NCBI GenBank assembly: GCA_965224815.1
Contig: CBDDAF010000003.1
Location: 2,914,001 to 2,978,000 of the forward strand
DNA: 64,000 bases
Reading direction: 5' to 3'
Source: CAYPEL01 sp036479985
GTDB lineage: Bacteria; Pseudomonadota; Gammaproteobacteria; DSM-19610
Shown here piece by piece: positions 26,601 through 38,600 of the stretch. A program made the translations under genes and the position numbers. Within the stretch, counting starts at the first letter, position 1; the number at the start of each line of letters is the position of its first letter. Below the pieces are notes generated by a model. That model was given only the letters and a program-made list of their open reading frames with translations, was not told the DNA's origin and ran no database searches.

Positions 26601-29600
26601 CCTGGGGTGCAGTGGGTCCGGCCTATACCGACGGCGGTACGTTGAGCCTGGGTAAAGCCGCCAATACATATTTGGTCAGCGGCCTGGTCAATAGCACGGG
26701 TTACAAGTTCCGTTTGCGAGTACAGGATGCCGCAGCGCCCGCGAACACCAGTGCCGGTGTGCAGACCAATGTGGTGGCACCCAGTGTGTCGGCGTATACC
26801 ACGGTGTCGGGGGTGATTGCCCAGGACGCGGAATGGGCTGCCGGTGTGTATTACGTTGCCAATGATGTCACCGTCAACAGCGGCGTGACCTTAACGATTC
26901 GTCCGGGTGTGATTGTGAAGTTTGCATCTGGCCGCACTTTGGACGTGCGAGGCACCTTGTTAGCACAAGGCACGTCTGGCAATGAAGTGGTGTTCACGGC
27001 GTTCACCGATGACAGTGTGGGGGGTGACACCAACGGGGACGGGCCATCGAGCGGCACACTGGGTTACTGGGGTCATGTACAGCTTTATGACAGCGGCAGT
27101 TCGGCCTCACGGATGGATCATGCGGTGGTGCGTTACGGTGGCAGCAGTGGGTTGGGTAATCTCTATCTGTACCGCAACGCGGCACAGATCCGTAATACGC
27201 AAAGCCGTGACAGTTTATATTATGGGATTTATGTGAGGCAGGCGACGGCGCCGGTGTTGGAGAACAACACGTTTGCTAACAACGTGCGCAGTGGTGTGTA
27301 TATCAACGGGGGCAGTGATGCCGTCATACGCGATAATACGATTGACACGAACAACACCATCGGCAGTGCGAGTGAATCGGGTCTGACTATCACCAGTAGC
27401 ACGCCGGCGGTGATCGAAGGCAACACGATCACCAACAACACGGGTTACGGTATTTTCTTTAACAGTAGTAATAACACTGGCCCGATCAAGAACAACATCA
27501 TCACCGGGAATGACAAGCCGGTACGGTTACCCTTCTCAGCGTTGCCCGGCGTCAACGATGGCAATACGTTAAGTCCCAACACCCAGGACCAGATAGAGAT
27601 ATACGGCAACAGCCGTACCGTTGAGTTGACGTTGCCGGCAGGGCCTGTGTATTACCTGGTCAGCGGCACGGCGATCATGGCAACCGGTGCACGTTTGACA
27701 CTGGCGCCAGGCTTGATCTGGAAGTCGGCCAGCAATACAGGGTTGACGATCAACGGTGCCTTGCAAGCGGTGGGTGACGCTGCAAACAGAGTTGTTTTCA
27801 CCTCCTACCGGGATGACAGTATGGGCGGTGACACCAACGGGGACGGTGCGTCTGATGGTCAACCCGGCGATTGGAGTCATATTCAATTTAACGACTCGGT
27901 GATTGATTTTATTACCCGCCTTGAACAAGTAGACATCCGTTACGCGGGTGGAGGAAGCATTGGCAGTGTGTATATGATCAATGCGAACGTGGCGATTGTG
28001 GACAGTGAGATCCATGACGGATCGAGTTACGGGATTTATTTGCGCAACCAGTCTTCGCCGGTGATTGAAGGCAACGTGATCCGAGATCATGTGCTGGACG
28101 GTATTTATGCCAACAACTCATCGGCGAACAGCAGTCCGCTGATCCGCAACAACACGATCCGTGGTAACCGGAACGGTATTTACGCGCAGTACATAACGCC
28201 GTCGATTGAAGACAACACGATCACGGGCAACGCTGACTGGGGGCTGTATTATTTTGATGCGCGCAACGCGCCGGTGATGACGGGCAACACGATCACGGGT
28301 AACAAGCGCGGTGCGCGGATACCGGCGAGTGCGGTGCCGGGTGCGAGCGATAACAACGTGCTGGTGCCGAACCAGATCAACGGGCTGTGGATACTGGGCA
28401 ACACGCGCACGGCGGATTTGCAGTTGTCAGTGCAGACGGGTGCAGCGGGTGAAGAGCTGAACAGCTATGTGATTTACAACACGCTGACGGTGGCCTCGGG
28501 AACGACGTTAACCGTGGATCCCGGTGTGGTGGTGAAGTTGGGTCCGAACGCGAGCCTGGACATTAACGGGGCCTTGTCGGCGGTGGGTACACCGGCGCAG
28601 CGGATCGGGTTTACCTCGGAGAAGGATGACGCACTGGGCGGTGACCAGAACGCCGACGGGTATGGCAGTGCACCGGCGAACGGTGACTGGGGGCGGATTT
28701 ACTTCAGTCCACAGGCGGATGACGCGAACAGTGTGATCGAGTACGCGGTGATCCGTTACGGCGGTAATGCGGGCAACGGCATGTTGTATATACGCCAGAC
28801 GGACATGCGTGTTGCGCACAGCACGTTGAGCAACTCAAGTACGCACGGGTTGCGGAGTTATCAGTCGAGTCCGGTATTGGATGACCTGACGGTGTTTGGA
28901 CACACGCAGGACGGCTTGCACTTTGAACAGACCGGTTCCCCGGTGGTGACGAACAGCCGTCTCTTTGCTAACGCCGATGATGGTGTGGAAGTGCTGAACA
29001 GTGTGACAGCAAGTGTGACCGGGGGTGAGGTGTTTGCCAACGGTGGCAATGGCATCAACAACACGAGCAGCAATGCGGTGGATGCGACGGACACCTGGTG
29101 GGGTGCAGCGGACGGTCCGAGCGGTGCGTTTGGGGGATCGGGTGATGAGGTCACCGCGAACGTGACGGTGGACGGTATCCTGACCAACTTTAAAACCGAC
29201 GGCACCGAGTTCTCCTACTTTAATGCCGGTGGTATTGATCACGAGAATTATGGTATCAGTACACCGATAGTCAGTGGCACACCTTCAAACGCCTGGGGAA
29301 GCACGGCAAACAAGACGGTGCTATTTAACAATACGAGCAAAACAATCACCATTGAATATACCGGTTTATCGGATACCTCTACGTATCAATTGCTGGTGAC
29401 GTACTACACACAAGATAGCGGTGATACAACACAAACACTCACGGATAGTAACGGACTCGCGATCCATGAATCATTGCTGTTACCGAAAATAGCACCCACC
29501 ACGTATAGATACACCATTCCTAAAAATTCAATTGATTTAGGAAACCTGCGGCTCAATCTGGATGCTTTGACGGGGCCGCGTGTCTCGGTTGCTACCTTGA

Positions 29601-32600
29601 CCTTGTTGAAAGAGGTTAGCCTGGATACGACAGCACCTTCTGTTTCAATTAATAACCCGCTGAGCGGCGACAAACTGCCTGCTGGAGACATCAGTATTAC
29701 TGGCACGGCAGTGGATGCCGGGGGCGAAATAATAAGACTTGAAGTAGGGATCCAACCGGCGGGTGCCGCCATTAATTGGTATCCCATCAGCCAGCAAGCT
29801 GCTGCGAATAATTGGCTCTATCGGTGGATTTCACCAGCCGCTGGAGACTATCAATTGTATGCAAGAGCCATTGATGCGGGTGGCAATATACAAATCACGC
29901 CGATCCCTGTTGCAGTGACCGTTGATGCTGGGTTGCCGCAGGCCGCAACGGGTGTGATCGCTCAAGCCGTAGGCAGCGGCATCAAAGTTCTATGGACGTT
30001 ATCTGCCGATGACGGTGCAGGTGCAAATGACGTTGTCCGGTACGATATATATCGAAGTGTGGATCAATCGGGTAGTTACACCCAGGTGGGTTCGGTCAAT
30101 GCCGGCGTGAGTAGTTTTGACGATGCAAGTATAACCTCGGGGCAGGATTATTATTACTTTGTACGCGTAGTTGACCAGGCTGGAAATCATACTGATTCAT
30201 CGACATATGGTGCAGTTGCTAATACCGGTGCAGTCGATACGGTGCCACCTGAAGAGGTGACTAACCTGACAGCTCAGGCGACACAATCAAACGGTGGGAA
30301 TGTTTCTGTTTATTTGACCTGGACAGGTAGCGCTAACAGTCAGGGTGATTTGGCTGAGCAAAGAATCGCGGTCTCGATCGACGGGGGAACGACTTTTGGG
30401 AACAATGGGCCTACGTATGATAATGGGCAAGTCTTCACTCTGGGTCGTTCAACACACAGTTATCAGCTGGGTGGTTTAATTGCCAATCAGGCCTATGTCT
30501 TTAAACTGACGACAGCTGATTTTGTTCCAAACGAAAGTCCGGGTGTAACTGTTTCTGTGACACCAACGGGTGCGGCCACAGAAACAGTAACGCTAACGGG
30601 TACCTTCAGTGAAGATACGATACTCGGTCAGGGTGTATTCAAGGTTGGCAGTAGCCTGACAGTGCCTGCAGGTGTAACGCTAACCTTGTCACCTGGAAGC
30701 ATTTTAAAATTCTGTACTGGGTGTGTCCTGGATGTGCGCGGTACCTTGTTAGCACAAGGCACGTCAGGGAATGAAGTGGTGTTCACGGCGTTCACCGATG
30801 ACAGTGTGGGCGGAGATACCAACGGTGACGGGGTCTCGAGCGGCACGCCAGGTTACTGGGGTCGCGTGCAGTTTTTTGACAGTGGCAGTTCGGCCTCACG
30901 GTTGGAGCATGCGGTGGTACGTTACGGTGGCAGCAGTGGGTTGGGTAACCTTTATATATACCGCAACGCGGCACAGATCCGTCATACGCAAAGCCGTGAC
31001 AGTTTATATTATGGGATTTATGTGGGCCAGGCGCCGGCGCCGGTGTTGGAAGACAACACGTTTGCTGACAATGCGAGCAGTGGTGTGTATATCACCGGAG
31101 GCAATGATGCCGTCATCCGCGGTAATACGCTTGATAATAACAACACCAGCGGCAGTGCGAGTAATGCAGGTTTGTACATCAGCAATAGCACGCCGGCGGT
31201 GATCGAAGGCAATACGATCACCAACAACAGTGGTTACGGTATTTTCTTTAACAGTGGTTACAACGTTAGCCCGATCAAGAACAACATCATCACCGGGAAT
31301 ACTGTTTCTGTGCGTGTCCCCGCCAGTGCGGCACCGGACAGTACGAATGTGCTTACGCCAAATGCTAACCCCTATATAGAACTACTGGGTAATACGGTTA
31401 CTACGGATATCTTGTTCCGTAAATGGGCGGCCGGTACACCGGAAGAGGTGAGCACTTATATCATTCATGGCGATATGACAGTGCCTCAGTATTTATACCT
31501 GAACGTTGATCCGGGCGTTGTCGTTAAATTTGATGTCAACAACCAGCTAACGATCAATGGCGCGCTCATCGCAAATGGTAATATTGCTGAGAAGGTTGTC
31601 TTTACCTCGTTGGTCGATGATTCAGAATCGGGAGATTCAAACGGAGATGGAACAAACACAGCGCCTGCCAATGGCAACTGGGGCGGTATCGTGTTCAATG
31701 ATTCTTTGTTTGAATCATTCTCCGTTGTCAATCATGTCAAGGTGCGTTATGCCGGTGCGAATGGCAGCGGCAATCTATATTTAAACCAGGCAGATATTCG
31801 AATTGAAAACAGTGAAATTAGTAACAGCTCAAGCAACGGTATCCGGGTTTACCGATCTTCACCGGTCATCACTGGCAGCCGTATCTGGGGTAATACACAG
31901 GATGGTATCAAGGTTGACCATAGCAGTTCTGATGCCTTAATTACTTTCAATCGGATTACGACCAATTTATCTGACGGCATCGAGGTGCTTAACAGCGCAC
32001 GCGCTACAGCGACCAATAATCAGATCTTCCAGAATCGTGGTCTGGGTCTGAGAAATTCAACCGCGAATACGATTGATGCCACCCAATCTTGGTGGGGTGA
32101 TGTCGACAGTAGCGGCCCGTTTAATGCGGCGAATAATTCAGGTGGGTCGGGCAGTGAAGTCAGTGACACTGTCACCTTCTCACCGTATCAAACAGCGATC
32201 GGTACAGCGTTTGTTTATACAAACCTGACCGCATCGGGTACAGTCGATCAAGGGTCTATCGCAGCACCGTTGTTGATTCAGGGCACCCTGTCCGATGAAT
32301 GGGACGCGTCCAGTCTGAGTCCGGCAAAGACCATGGCCTGGCATGCGGATGAAGTGACGATGGCTTATGCCAGCGGATTGGATCCTGCCAAGCGCTATAA
32401 AGTACGTGTCAATTACTACAGTGGTGATTCGGCGGCTGTGCTGCAAAGCATTACCGACGGTAATGGTGATCCCATCCATGCGTCACTGCGCATGCCGCAA
32501 TCCACACCGACACAATTCGAGTACTCGATTCCACCTGCTTATTATGCAACGGGTGGGATCACCTTGAATTTCGTACACGATAATCCAGCCACCTCCATCC

Positions 32601-35600
32601 GGGCCGCCATCTCTGAAGTCTGGATCATGGAAGACCCGCTTGAATTAACACCGCCCCGGTTTGATGCGATCCTATTTAATGATATCGATGGCGATGGCGG
32701 GCTTTCGGTCGGTGATGAATACCATTTTGTTTTCTCAGAGGCGATGGACACCACGCTTATTGCCGATGCCACAACCGATGCCAATCAGAAGTTGCAAACA
32801 GCGGGCGGCCAGATCTACGGTACAACCAATCAGCTGCGCTGGAGCGCGGATGAAAGAACGGTCATCGTGACATTGACAGCAGGTTTCTCAGTGACCGGTA
32901 CGGAACTGGTTACGCCGCAAAATCTGACCGATCAGTTTGGGAATGCGGCCATCGGCAGTCAAACACTCACTTCGCAGGATAACGTTGCACCGATCCTGTT
33001 GGCCATTGACTTTGTTGATGTGGATAACAGCGGCTTACTGAGTCTGGGTGACGAATATAACTTCCGCTTTAGTGAAGCAATGAATGACAGTGTTATCGCT
33101 GATAGTTCTACCGATGCCAATGCACAGTTACGCCCCGAGGGTGGTGCACGATACGGTAATACCAATACCGTGGTTTGGAGTGCCGACAAACAGGTGGTCA
33201 CTGTTACCGTCACCAGTGGTTACACCATTCAAGGTAATGAACAGGTTATCCCAAGTAGCTTTGTCACGGATGCAGCAGGTAATTCTGTTACCGGTACGCA
33301 ATTTTTGAGTGGGCATGATGACACTGCGCCCCAAATCACCGGCATTGCCTATGATGATGTCAACGGTGATGGGGTGGTCAGTGTCGGGGATCAGTATGTG
33401 TTCAGTTTCAGTGAGCCCCTGTTTCAGGGTGCCTTATCAGAGGGTACAACGGAAGCTAATAGCAACTTGTCACCAGCTGGGTTGTCCTACGGTACCGTGA
33501 ATACCATTGCCTGGGATGCGGCAGGTAACCAGGTCAGCATAACGATCACCAATGGTTTCACCTTGACAGGTAGTGAAGTGGTGACACCGTCCTCGTTCCT
33601 GACGGACTTGGCGGGTAACCCGGTTACCAATACCGGTGTGCTGACCCTGGTGGATACCGTAGTCCCCACAATTGTAAGCGCACAGGGCAGTATCAACAGT
33701 CCGGTTCCAGCGAATACTAATTATCAAGTTATTCTGCAGTTCAGCAGTAGCATGGATACACAGAGTGCACCGCAGGTCTTGTTAACCACTACCAGCGGTA
33801 CACCGCCAATTGTTCCAACGGGCGGTACCTGGTCGGCAACCGTTTATCCGGACGATACCTATACCGCACCGGTGATCACACTGGATGCTAGCCTGGATGC
33901 AACCATCAATGTCGATGTGTCTGGTGCACAAGATACATTCGCGCATGTGATGGATCTACTCACGGGTGCCTATAGTTTTGTCATAGAAGGAGGTGCACCG
34001 GCCATCACCAGTCATCCCGTCGCCCCGGCTGTGACTGCACTGAATACCACGACCGTGACACTAGCCGGTGACCGCCAGGATAACCGCTCAATCTGGGCCG
34101 GGAGTACTGAAATTGTGCCCATTGGTTCAGGCCCATGGTCGGCGGTTGTTAACCTGCTGCAAGGTCAAAATGACCTGGTGATTGTCCAGAAGGACAGTGC
34201 GGGTAATGCATCTGCACCCGTGACGGTTAGCTTCTTTGTTGACAGTAATGCACCGGTGTTTACCAGTTCACAACCCTCGAATAACAGTTTCCTCGCACAA
34301 CCGCCTGCATCGATTTCAATCCAGTTTTCTGAAACGGGTGGCAGTCTGGATGTGGGCAACTCGGTACTCTCCGTGAGCCGTGACGGCAGTCCGGTCAGTG
34401 GTGTCTGGGCGCTGAGTGGCGGCGATCTCGTCTTTACGCCGGATCAACCTTTACTGGACGGTGCCTATCAAATCAGTGGACAGTTGACAGATAGCAGTGG
34501 GCTGCATTCGTCTGTCTTTAATGTTGCCTTTACCATTGACCGGATTCCACCACCGGCGCCAACCGTCGACAACCCACCGGTGTCTACCGGTGTCAGTCCG
34601 CTTCCGTTGTCAGGCACCAAGGAAGCTGACAGCGCCGTGTTACTGAACGGTCAGCAAATCGTTACAAACACCCCCGAAACCACCTGGGCTGCGCAGATAC
34701 CGTTAGCGAACGGTGTCAACCAGCTTTCATTCACCGTGACGGATCGTGCGGGCAATGTCAGCCCTGCCGTTCAGATCAGTATTAGTTATGACAATACCAC
34801 GCCCGGTGCAGTGACCGTCGTTGCCGATGGCGCCGGTGATGGTACCAGTGTGCAACTTGACTGGAGCGCCTATGACGAAGTGGCCAACGGTAATGATATT
34901 AACCATTACACGGTTTACATCGCCACGAGTAACTTCACGACGATCAGCGGTGCCACGGCCATTGCAACCATACCAGCCGGGACTAAAACCTATCAAGCAA
35001 TCGGTTTAGTGCGTGGACAAACCTATTACTTTGCCGTTGTTGCCAGCGACAACTCGGGTAATGCACTGAGTAACGTGACCGCCGTGGCCGTGACACCGGG
35101 TGATACCACTCCGCCTGAAGAAGTAACCAATTTAACAATCACCCCGTTAGCGGATCAACTGGGTGTGAGTTGGACGGCGTCGGCGAACAGTGCAAATGAT
35201 CTGGCGGTTTATCGTGTGTCTGTTGACGGTGCTGCGGGCACTTCCATTGCGGGCACCACTTATACAGTGACTGGCCTGACTCCGGCGACGGCGTACACGA
35301 TTCGTGTGACGGCGGTGGATGCAGACAATAACGAAAGTGCTGGCGTGTCGATTGCTGCAGCTACCTTATTACCCAACCCCGGTGGTCTGACGGTGACACC
35401 GAGTCACAGCCAGGTCAGCTTAAGTTGGAATCCGGTGTTACCGGCAGGCCTGGTTAAGCAGTATGCGATTTATCGTTCAACGAGTAACTTCACCAGTATT
35501 GCGGGCCTGACACCAGCATTGGTAGTGGGGGCAGGTTCGACGACCGCCCAGGTGGCTGGCTTGACGAACGGTACGACGTACTATTTCGCTGTTACAACAA

Positions 35601-38600
35601 TTAATATTTCGGATGGTCAGACCCAGGCCGTGAGCACAGTAGCTGGAACGCCATTGGCGGACACCAACGGGCCGCAAATCTCGTCGGTGACGTTTGCCGG
35701 AGCACCGTTGGTGGATGGACAAACGATTGCCCAGTCCGGTGTGTTGGCAGTGACGGCCACGGATGCAGGTGGACTCAGCCGGGTTGAGTTCAAAGTCGAT
35801 GGGGCGCTGTTGTCAACGGACGTGGATGGGTCGAACGGCTACACGGCAGTGTGGGATATCGTAAACATCACCGACGGCCCCCACACGGTATCGGTCACCG
35901 TGTATGACGTACAAGACAATGCAACAACCCAGACCTTTAATGTCACCGTTGCGCTGTCGGCACCTCCGGTACCGGTGATTACATCGCCTGCGGATGGCTT
36001 TACGACGAATAGTAATTTACTGCTTGTTACGGGCACCTCAGCACTTGATACCGATGTATTAATAACCCTGAACGGCACCCAGGTTGGCACGCCGATTACT
36101 GTAGACGGTAACGGTCATTTCCAACGTTCTGTATCGTTGGTAGCCGGTGCCAACACGCTGGTGGTAGCGGCGCAAAACCGTGGTGGTGTTGGTCCTTCCA
36201 GTGCCAGCATCACCGTGACGCTGGACATCAGCGTACCGGATGCACCGATCGGTTTGACGGCAACCTCGAAAGCCGACGGCCAGATAACCCTGAGTTGGAA
36301 CACAGTCAGTGATGACCGGGTAGTGGGGTATGACCTGTACCGTGCTACAACGGCGTTTACGGATATCAGTGCCGCTGCCAAAGCCAATAACAGCACCGTC
36401 ACAACACCGTTCTATAATGATCTACCCGGTGCGGACGGTACTTATTACTACCGTGTTGTAGCGGTCAACGACCTGGGCACCCCGAGCGCGCCGTCGAGTG
36501 CGGTTACTGGTTTGGCCGACAGTGTTCCGCCGATTGCCAACAGCATTGTCTACGTACCCAGCGGCAACGTTGATGCAGCAACCGGCCGCATGGCACCCGG
36601 ACGCGTGGACGTGACGGTTGATGTGAGTGAACCGTTGTTGACGACACCGTTCCTGAGTTTGACACCGAATGGCGGTATACCGATTTCGGTCACGCTAAGT
36701 CCGGTTGATGAATTAACCTATACCGGTTCTTTCGATATTACTCAAACGACGAAAACCGGTATCACCTATGCAGTCTTTTCTGCCCGCGATGTTGTGGGTA
36801 ACCGGGGCAGTCAGGTCACCACCGGCGCCAGTATCGAGATCGATACCGATGGCCCGGCTGTGACACGGCTGACTGTGACACCGGTATCACCGATTAAGAA
36901 CGATGCGACCAACCCGGTCACGGTGAATGTTGAAATAGAACTGGATCAAGCACCGAAAGTGGGGACACAGCCGACACTGAGTTATTTACTTTCGGGTGCG
37001 GGTCGACTCGAAACCCCACTGGCCAACCTGGTTGAATTTACGCCGCTGATTTGGCGCGGCAGTTTTGTCTTACCCGCAGATGCCGGTCAGGCCGTGGTCG
37101 AGATGCTGAACTTTGTTTTGAACAGTGTGGACGACCTGGATAATCCAGGCACTGCATTCCTGGTGCCAAATCAGTTCCAGGTCTATCAAGGCAACCTGCC
37201 GCCGCTGGATGCCCCGGCTAATCTCACTGCAACAGTACTACCAGGTGGCGCTGTCCAGTTAGATTGGGATCCCGTCACAGATGCGGTCGCGTATCAACTC
37301 TACCGGCAGGGTCCGGGTGAAACGCAGTTGCTTGCCTACCAGCAAGTTACCAACCCGACCTTTACAGATACTGCCCTGGCTGACGGTGACTACACCTACG
37401 CAGTGGCCAGTGTCCGTCAGGAAAATGGTCAGGAAGCAATCAGTGGTCAAAGCAATTCGGTCACCGTCACCGCCGATGCGACCGTACCGGGTGTCCCACA
37501 GAACCTGACACTGCAATTAGTGGGTGCGGGAATCAAAACTCTGTGGCAGGCACCGGCCAGCAACACCGAAACACTGACGTACAACTTGTACCGTTCAACC
37601 GGCACCGTATTAACCGATGTCACCGGCCTGACGCCGGTGCAGACAGATATTGGAGCCAACACACAAGGTGTGCTGGGCTTTATCGACACGGCACCGGATC
37701 AGAACCAACCGGTCTACGCCGTGACTGCCATCGATGCCGCTGGTAACGAATCGCTGCCATCGACCTCCGCGTTCCTCAATGTTGCCTTGTTGCCGGTCAA
37801 TACTCTGAACGTGACACAGGTTGATACCAGCCTGCCAGTCGTGGCCTGGACGCATAGTTCCACCGGTATCAGTGGTTACAACCTGTATTTGAATAACAGC
37901 ACCACGCCGGTGAACAGCACCCTGTTAACGGCTTTCAATTACACTGATGTGGGTTATGCCGCTAATGAACGTCGCTACCGCATCACAGCGATCGATAGCA
38001 ACGCGGTCGAAAGTCTTGAGCGGATTGTGCTGCTGCCGAAGCTGGATGCACAGTTAATCAATGGCAGCCCGATCCAGCGCGGTGTGATGAATCGCCTGAC
38101 CTATACGGTCACCAACGCCAGTGCCAGTGATATGACGGGTATTCAACTCAAGGTGAATATAGAAGGGGTTGAACACAGTTCAATCACCTTTGGCGTAGCC
38201 GCTGCAAGCACACAAAATGTGGATGTGATTGTGGGTGGTCAGCAAAGCTTGCCGGATCTCCCCGCGGTGATCACCACCTTGCATATCACTGCCACCACGG
38301 GTGAGACCGTCGACATCATTCGCAACGGCACGCTGGACGTGGCCGACGGTGCGTTACTACTCAATATCCAGACCCAGGAGCTGACCCGTAACACCGCCGG
38401 GCAAGTGCGCTTCTCACTGGAAAATACCAGTGCAGTAGAAACCGAACTGGTAATGGCCAGCGGCAGTTTGCCCTCTAATGAGATCCGTCTGTTACTACGC
38501 GATGTGGACGGCAATGTGCTTTCCACCCAAACGGTGCAGCAATCGACCGGCAGTGGCGTGATCACCTTGCCCAGTGGTAAGACCGTAGCACGGGTTGCGC

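Noticed and set aside
24128..29231. Repeat A as an insertion sequence
   Set aside because: Both copies lie in frame within one long ORF, encode the same structural module and have no terminal inverted repeats or transposase.
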